64,000 nucleotides of DNA, from NCBI RefSeq assembly GCF_910594005.1, contig NC_057823.1, positions 100,240,015 to 100,304,014 on the forward strand. Reading direction: 5' to 3'. Shown piece after piece: positions 57,704-64,000 of the stretch. The first letter of the stretch is position 1, and the number at the start of each line of letters is the position of its first letter. The notes beneath the pieces are model-generated. The model saw nothing but the letters and a program-made list of their open reading frames with translations, was not told the DNA's origin and made no database searches. A program made the position numbers and the translations under genes. This DNA is from Cervus elaphus (lineage: Eukaryota; Chordata; Mammalia; Artiodactyla; Cervidae).

Positions 57704-58580
57704 ATGGAATGTTGACCTCACATCTGTTAGAATGGCTATGATCGAAAAAGACAAGAAGTAACAAATTCCGCAATGTCTTTTAGGGAACTGTTGTGCCCTG
57801 TTGGTCAGAATGTAAATTGGTGCAGTCACTATGGAGAACAGTATGGAGATTCCTAAAAAACAAGTAAACACAGACCTGTATATGGCCCTGTAATCCCACT
57901 TCTGGGTGTGTGTGCTGTGCTGCGTAGACCCTCAGTCCTGTCCAACTCTTTGTGACTCTATGGACTATCACCCGCCAGGCTCATCTGGCCATGGGGATTC
58001 TCCAGGCAAGACTACTAGAGTGGGTTGCCATCTGGGTATTCATCCTCCCCCCAAAAAAGGAAAACACTAACATGAAGAGATACCTGCACCCTTATGTTCA
58101 TGTGCAATAGCCAAGATATGCAAATATGCAAACAACCTACATGTCCATCAGCAGATGAATGGATAAAGAAATTGTGATAGATATATATGTATATATATCA
58201 TATATATGTGGAATGTTATTTAGCCATACAAAAAGAATGAAATCTTGACATTTGTAACAACATGGATGGACCTTGAGGGCATTATACAAAGTGAAATGTG
58301 ACTGACAGAAATGCCAAAGGACATATGCAACCAAAAAAAACAAGAGAGAAAAAAAAAAAAAAACAAAATAAAACACAAAGAAACACACTCATAGATGCAA
58401 AAAGAAAAAAATAAACAGTAACCAATTGGTGGTCACCAGAGGTAGGGGGAAGGGAGGTGGGCAAAGTGGAGGGTGCAAATGTATAGCACAGTGATTATAG
58501 TTAGTAATACTCTATTAGGTGTTTGAAAGTTACTAAGGGAATATACCTTAAAAGTTCTCATTATAAGAAAAGAATGGAAT
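57704..58580 (+). mobile_element. L1 LINE (older type), ORF2 end and 3' UTR
   Basis: gacctcacatctgttagaat, gtcactatggagaacagtat, atgaatggataaagaaattg, acatggatggaccttgaggg, ggtggtcaccagaggtaggg, taaaagttctcattataaga. Interrupted by a Bov-A fragment (57910-58030). TA expansion at 58181-58208 and an A-run at 58350-58364. Confidence 0.88.
57910..58030 (-). mobile_element. Bov-A type SINE fragment inside L1
   Basis: Minus strand: tgctgtgctgcgtagaccct, cctgtccaactctttgtgac, gggattctccaggcaagact, gagtgggttgcca. The direct repeat has one mismatch: tctgggtgt at 57901-57909 and tctgggtat at 58031-58039. Confidence 0.9.
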
Positions 58581-60835
58581 ATTAACTTTCTCCCCAAATG
58601 ATATTCAATAAAAATTATTTTAAAAATAATGATGGAATTCAATCATACCACTACTTCATTGAAATATGGTTGTCGTATTTTATATTCATTTTGAACATTT
58701 GTCTTTTGGCTTTATATTGATTTTATAATCAAAGCAGTGGTGTTTGATTTAAAATTATAAAGGCAAAATTAAATTTAGCAAAACTGAGTTGTGATGTCTT
58801 TGAAAGAATTTATATCTGCACATGAACCATTAACAGAGTTGAGACGGATGTGTTCAAAAGCTTTGCAACAGACTTTTAATATAAAGGTAGTTATTATTTT
58901 CTGTTAGGGGTATGTGACATTGTTTGCCATGCCTGGGTCTATTCACTCCTGACTGGTATCTGAGTGATCCTAAGACTCTTAAGAAAAAAAAAAAAAGTAA
59001 ATTGCTGCTTAGGAGCAATTACCAGCCTAGTATGAGAAAGCAAATTTGAGAAACAAGCTCATCTGTGACCTATTTCTAACCCTGCTTCAATGTAGAAGCC
59101 TATCAAGCATACTGTTTTCTAAACCCACAGAATGACACTCCAACTTTGACACAGCAGGGATATCTGAACCCCAGAAACAGATGCACACAGAGAAGTGTTG
59201 ATAGAAAATGAAGGGGACACAATTTTCAGAAGAAAAGTTCAATGACTGAACCACAAACAGCATTCAACACATTTTTGCCCCAAGTTGTCAGGTCCTCAAT
59301 TTTATCTTATTATGACAAAAATCACATTTCCCCATGTTTGGAAACTGTTATGTTCTATTTAAAAGTATTTTAAGCTCTATTGTCAAAACTGGCTATTGTC
59401 CCCATAAAAGCAAAAGCTAATGGAAAAACCACAAAGCCTGCAGGATACAGTAAGAAGGGGATATAACAAAAATTAAGAACAAGATTACATTTACTTTGGT
59501 GATGTATTGAGAAAGAGAGAAAGCAACTTAGAAGAGACGCTGGAGGGGGTGAGTTGGGTGGTCCTGGGTAAAAGAGATGCTTGGGATAAGTAGGAATATT
59601 ATGAATGGAAATTTCTGGTCTGAAAGCTGAGCTTACGCCTGGGGTTCCTGCCACCAACAGGATGGCCACCAGATCACTGCACTAAGGCACTCAGGTTGGG
59701 ATGAGGAATGCATTTTCACCTGTATTCCACTCAGCTGGCAAAGCACTCTGACAGAAGCTTTCATCTCTAGGGGGAAAAGTAGAAGGTGTGTCTTTGAACA
59801 GAAGACACACACGTGCATAGTTCTGCTAGGCAAGCCATACTTGCTTGGGAATCTATCTGTACTGCAAGGAGAACCATTTTGCAATTTTCACAGAGGTTCA
59901 CTGAGGCCACAAGAGGTGTTAACACTAAAGTGACCTGAACTCTTTCTGATGTCAAAGTTCTAGGGTTAGCATGGGCACAGGAGGTATAATTGCTTCTGTG
60001 ACACTGAAATTAGCCATGAGATGGGAATGGATTCTGGTTCTCGATCCATCATCACAAACTACTCTGGACAACATACCTACCACAAAGATATAAAATGGTC
60101 ACATCATAAGCAGTCGTGGACTTTAATACAGGGATTAAGAGGAAAAAGCAAGTTATGCAGAGTACAGAGAGACTTGACTTAGATACTCCCCATGAATGAG
60201 CAGAGTAAGATTTTTTTTCCCTCCAATAAAAAGATAAAAAGCTGAAGCAAAGCAAAACTTTAACTCCACATATCCCCCAAAGCTCACAGACTCAAAACCA
60301 GATGATTTATGAACAGTCGTCAAGAATATTTGACACGGGAAAAGATTCTGGCTCCATTAAAATGTTCCCTTCTTACACTTACAGGGTCTCATCATGTGTA
60401 GATTGAGATTAATGAGCTCTTAAGAAAAAGAACAAAAGCAAGACAACAGGGAAGAATTTAAAAGCTGCGGGAGAACCTCCGATCCTCCCAGTGAACACAG
60501 ACTCCGTTGTGAGTGTTGAACAGAGATGTAAACTGTTCCCTCAGTTATTTTCGATTCCAATGTACTTCTCTGAGTGTAAGCACCTCACCAGGGATGAGCA
60601 GAGATTCAAAGATGCTTAAAGCAGTTACTTTTATGATGCTCAAAAGAACAGGGGTCTATTCAAAATTAGGGTCAAAAACTACTTCTCTTGGAATCTACGT
60701 TGCAATGTGTGGGGGAGCTGAAGAATACTCCAGAGTAATAGATACTATATTCAAATTGCACCTTTCCCATTTTAGAATTTAAATCATATGTAAAATTTGA
60801 TTCTAATCTAATAAAAGGCTCTGAAAATTATTGGA
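58581..60835. other. Unique DNA, no gene recognised
   Basis: Includes a repeat-free block at 59640-60110 with overlapping minus-strand frames (59370-59669, 59633-59884, 59767-59955) in different phases. None shows a domain or splice-like organisation that I can support. Confidence 0.5.
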
Positions 60836-61690
60836 ATGGCTTCCTAATTAATCTTCCCTGGTTCTAACCTTGACCCTTTGCAACGGACCCTTTAAGAGTT
60901 ATGAAAGTGATTATTCTAAAACGAAAATCAGATCATCTGTCTCCCCTGATTAAAATCTTTCCCAATGAAGTTTTATTACTGAGAGTAAATGCCAAGGTTA
61001 TTTGGTTTGGCATTAAAGGCTCCCCTTGATTTGACCCCTAAATGTTCATTTTCATCTTTCTGCACCAACCTTTCCAAGCTAACATTTAATTCTCTGGCCA
61101 AACTGAATGGCTTATAGATTATTCTCTGTGTGTGCTCCATCAGTAAGCTGTGTCCAACTCTTTGCAACCTCATGGACTGTAGCCCACCAGGTCCCTCTGT
61201 CCATGGAATTAGCCCAGGTAAGAACATTAGAGTGAGTTGCCATCTCCTTCTCCAGGGGATCTTCCTGACCCAGGGATTGAACCCGCGTCTTCTGTATTAG
61301 CAGGTGGGTTCTTTCCCACTGAGCCAGCAGGGAGGCCCCCTAGTTTGTGCTAGACAACAATTATCTGTACATGGTCTTCTGTCATCCCTCCCCATTTTCC
61401 CTTCTGCCTACAGACTGTTATTCATCTTTCAAAATGCAGCTCAGGTATTATCTTGCTTAGGAAATCCTGCACAAGCCCCCAACAAAATTCAATTTTTTCT
61501 CTTATCTGTACTTCATTTATACTTCTGCATTCTTGTAATCCAGCACTTTTAGTTCCGTCTAATAATGTTTTCTAGGCTGTGTATTTCTGTAAAATGAACA
61601 CTGTAAATTTACTTTACCAGTCCCTGAAACGATGCTTGATCCATTAAAGGTGTTCCACAAATGGTTTATAAATGTATCAGTCAAGTGCCC
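60836..61690 (+). mobile_element. L2 LINE, 3' region, split by a SINE
   Basis: Sense L2: tggcttcctaattaatcttc, aaaatcagatcatctgtctc, ttaaaggctccccttgattt, then after the SINE tctttcaaaatgcagctcag, gaaatcctgcacaagccccc and a 3' end like aaatggtttataaatgtatc. Ancient and heavily diverged. Confidence 0.75.
61131..61339 (-). mobile_element. Bov-tA SINE inside L2
   Basis: Minus strand: agtaagctgtgtccaactct, gtccatggaattagcccagg, ggggatcttcctgacccagg, ttagcaggtgggttctttcc, head end gagccagcagggaggcccc. Confidence 0.92.
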
Positions 61691-62428
61691 CTGCATTAGC
61701 ACCTCACTTAGCACTCTAGTGCCAACTAAATACCGTTACCATTTACTCTTCCCTAAAGTCAGAATACCTAGGCTCTTGATTTAAGATCCTCCATGATTTC
61801 TCCCTGAAACGTAATTCATGTCAAGCAGATCTACTAGCTCCCTGGGACTGATTCTCATTGTCTCATCTACATTTGTTAGCTTTGGCTACAGTAGGAAAGC
61901 TCACAATCTTAGTGGCTCACAGCTACAAAATATATCCCTCCATCACACTGACAGCCGCACACTGACAACAGGACTGACGTGGACAGAAATACGTCCACTC
62001 CATCTCTCTCCTAACTGCAGGATTAGGCAGAGGGCAGCCCTTCTCAGGCACATACTGGCCTCTTGTTGATTAGGGACAAAAAAAAGAGAGACTATAAGTT
62101 GCATTCAAAGTTTTTGCTTAATTCCACTCAGGGTCCATTGGAGAAGCAAGTCATCCACCCTAACCTAAAGGGCAGGGAATATTCTCTACCTATAGGGAGG
62201 CCTGATCAGAGCAAAGATGAGTAATACTCTTACATGAAAGGGAACAGATAATTGGTCACAATAATAGAATCTACTACAGAACACTTTATAACCTGCCATA
62301 CCCTTCCACTGCAGTTTGATCAGATCATGATATTACCTGATGATTCTACTAAATTTGTCTTTAGTAGACAAAACTTCCTGTCCCCAACACCTCTGTTTCC
62401 CCACCAATGTATAGATTTATCATGGCCA
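61691..62428. other. Probable ancient repeat remnants, not classified
   Basis: 61750-61860 (gctcttgatttaagatcctc) looks L2-like. 61870-62240 (tttgttagctttggctacag, gagaagcaagtcatccaccc) has the feel of an old mammalian interspersed repeat but could not be named. No gene seen. Confidence 0.4.
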
Positions 62429-62472
62429 ACAACGCAAAGAGTCGGGCATGACTTAGCAACTCAATAACCACA
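62429..62472 (+). mobile_element. Minimal BovB/Bov-A 3' end
   Basis: About 40 bp: gcaaagagtcgggcatgact then tagcaactcaataacca, the terminal block of BovB and its derived SINEs, alone in non-repeat DNA. Confidence 0.7.
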
Positions 62473-62628
62473 AACCACCACCACAAAAAGCAGCAGAACA
62501 CGAAGTCTAAGGGGCATTCTCCTGTCAGATTACAGCATATATGGCATCCAACCTAAGGGAAAGGAAAGCATCTAAAAATTCAAGTTTATAAGTTCTCAGC
62601 AAAACGAGGTAGTTTAAAGGGTGGACCT

Positions 62629-62902
62629 GCTACTGCTGCTGCTAAGTCACGTCAGTCGTGTCTGACTCTGCGACCCCACAGACAGCAGTCCACCAGGCTC
62701 CCCCGTCCCTGGGATTCTCCAGGCAAGAACACTGGAGTGGGTTGCCATTTCCTTCTCCAGTGCTTGAAAGTGAAAAGTGAAAGGGAAGTCGCTCAGTCGT
62801 GTCCGACTCTTAGCGACCCCATGGACCGCAGCCTACCAGGCTCCTCTGTCCCTGGGATTCTCCAGGCAGGAGCACTGGAGTGGGGTGCCATTGCCTTCTC
62901 CG
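62629..62902 (-). mobile_element. Bov-A2 SINE (Bov-A dimer) with target-site duplication
   Basis: Minus strand. Two Bov-A monomers (62629-62761 and about 62785-62902) are joined by a linker gcttgaaagtgaaaagtgaa. The left end is the CTG-type 3' end (tgctgctgctaagtca). The direct repeat has one mismatch: aaagggtggacct at 62616-62628 and aaagggtgggcct at 62903-62915. Low divergence between the monomers suggests a fairly young copy. Confidence 0.94.
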
Positions 62903-63276
62903 AAAGGGTGGGCCTAGAGATTGTCATATTGAGTGAAGTAAGTCAGACAGAGAAGGGGAAATATCATATGATATCCCTTATATGTGGAATCTAAAAATAA
63001 ATGTTACAAATGAACTTAACTTACAAAATACACTCACAGATTTAGAGAATGAACTTACGGTTGTTGGAGGAAGGACGGGGGAAGGGATGGATAGTCAAGG
63101 AGTCTGGGATGGACATGTACACACTGCTACATTTAGAATGGATAACCATCACAGACCTATTGGGAGAAGATTTTGGAGGAGAGAGGATACATGTATAGGA
63201 ACGGCTGAATCCCTTCGCTGTTCACGTGAAAACATCAGAACATTGTCTGTTAACTGGCGACACCCCGATGCATAAC

Positions 63277-63507
63277 GGGGCTTCCCAGGTGATGCTGGTG
63301 GTAAAGAACCTGCCTGCCAATGCAGGAGACCTAAGGGATGCAGGTTCGATCCCTGGGTCAGGAAGATTCCCTGGAGGAGGGCACAGCAACCCCCTCCAGT
63401 ATTCTTGCCTGGAGAATTCAATAGACAGAGGAGCCTGGCCGGCTACAGTCCATAGGGTCACAAAGAGTCAGACACGACCAAAGTGACTTAGCATGCACGC
63501 ACACACA
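63277..63507 (+). mobile_element. Bov-tA SINE inside the L1 3' UTR
   Basis: ggggcttcccaggtgatgct head with a small insertion (gatgctggtggtaaag), gcaggttcgatccctgggtc, gcctggagaattcaatagac, gagtcagacacgaccaaagt, with a short CA-rich tail. Confidence 0.93.
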
Positions 63508-63535
63508 ATACCAACTAAAAAGTTTTTTAAAAAGA

Positions 63536-64000
63536 TAGTTTATATTTCTTTTCAGACATCCGACCTCTAGAAATAGTTAATAAAGACAATCACTACAGGT
63601 GGTCTCTTTCTGACAGTATATATTGTGCAGGAGCTTTAACTTTTTAAAGCTGTGTTTTCATGTAATTGGAACCAACGGAATAGTCTCAATTGCATTTGCT
63701 GTGCATTGAGCCTGCTATGTCCCTGCCTTTGCCAAAGGGAGAGGGGCACCTTCAAAATATAACATTTCTAAAATGTACTTTCCTGGTTAAGGAGAACTTT
63801 AATGCAATTCCTATGTCCTTTATTTCACTGTGAAAGCCTTCACTTCAATCTAAGTCTTATCCATATCAACTAAATCTAACTGAAATGGAACAAACAAACT
63901 CATTCGAGAACTCTTTCCACACATTAAATCACAAATTTTAATGCTAAATCTAAAATAAGCCAAGAAATGTGAAAGACATTGGCCATCTAAACCAGAAAGG
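63536..64000. other. Unique DNA
   Basis: No gene or repeat recognised. Composition is balanced around 63640-63760. Confidence 0.45.

Larger units (their letters stand above)
62616..63535 (+). mobile_element. L1 LINE tail holding two SINEs
   Basis: L1 resumes after the first SINE as cctagagattgtcatattga, atatcatatgatatccctta, gatacatgtataggaacggc, gttcacgtgaaaacatcaga. After the second SINE it ends with aataccaactaaaaagtttt. The upstream boundary is near 62616. Confidence 0.85.

Overview
The window is a gene-poor stretch of ruminant nuclear DNA, most likely from a bovid such as cattle, sheep or goat. The evidence is the repeats. There are at least nine recognisable BovB (RTE-type LINE) segments, about seventeen Bov-tA/Bov-A/Bov-A2 SINEs, three CHR-type tRNA-derived SINEs shared by ruminants and whales, several L1 fragments ending in the artiodactyl-style L1 3' UTR, and a bovid ERV1-type LTR. 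Older mammalian repeats (MIR, L2, MLT1, Tigger-like and hAT-like DNA elements) lie between them. The base composition is AT-rich and typical of intergenic or intronic mammalian DNA. All repeat names rest on my recall of the families, because no database search was possible.

I find no host protein-coding exon, RNA gene, CRISPR array or operon. The long open frames inside repeats (for example 4311-4790, 4887-5492, 5287-5808 and 27717-28124) are decayed BovB reverse-transcriptase frames, or antisense and SINE readthrough. The remaining frames (for example 48094-48510) look like chance.

Layout. 1-4011: unique AT-rich DNA. 4012-6512: 5'-truncated BovB (+) split by a SINE. 7745-10432: L1 (+) carrying a BovB tail, a CHR SINE and an internally duplicated Bov-tA. 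10783-17600: scattered SINEs, with an MLT1 LTR split by a SINE. 19564-20960: ERV LTR next to an L1 tail. 22742-23708: BovB (+). 23855-25885: L1 (-), a displaced L1 copy and a MIR. 26127-29668: an L1 (-) with an inverted 5' segment, holding a SINE and a BovB that itself holds a younger BovB. 30000-38700: mostly unique DNA with dinucleotide repeats and one short L1 tail. 39056-40831: Tigger-like element, then L1 (+) interrupted by BovB and Bov-tA. 41645-44150: two L1 segments meeting tail to tail. 45000-50500: SINE, MIR, BovB and a comparatively young L1 tail. 53643-58580: TG repeat plus SINE, CHR SINE, BovB (-) and L1. 60836-63532: L2 and L1, each interrupted by SINEs.

These parts do not form a working pathway. 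The biology is retrotransposition history: autonomous BovB and L1, and the SINEs that use their machinery, have repeatedly inserted into one another. Many target-site duplications (TSDs) can still be read and give a relative order of events. I see no evidence for a new biological system. The most informative structures are the 26.1-29.7 kb nest, the duplicated SINE at 10.0 kb, the repeated L1 piece at 24.4 and 25.5 kb, and the young L1 tail at 47.1 kb.
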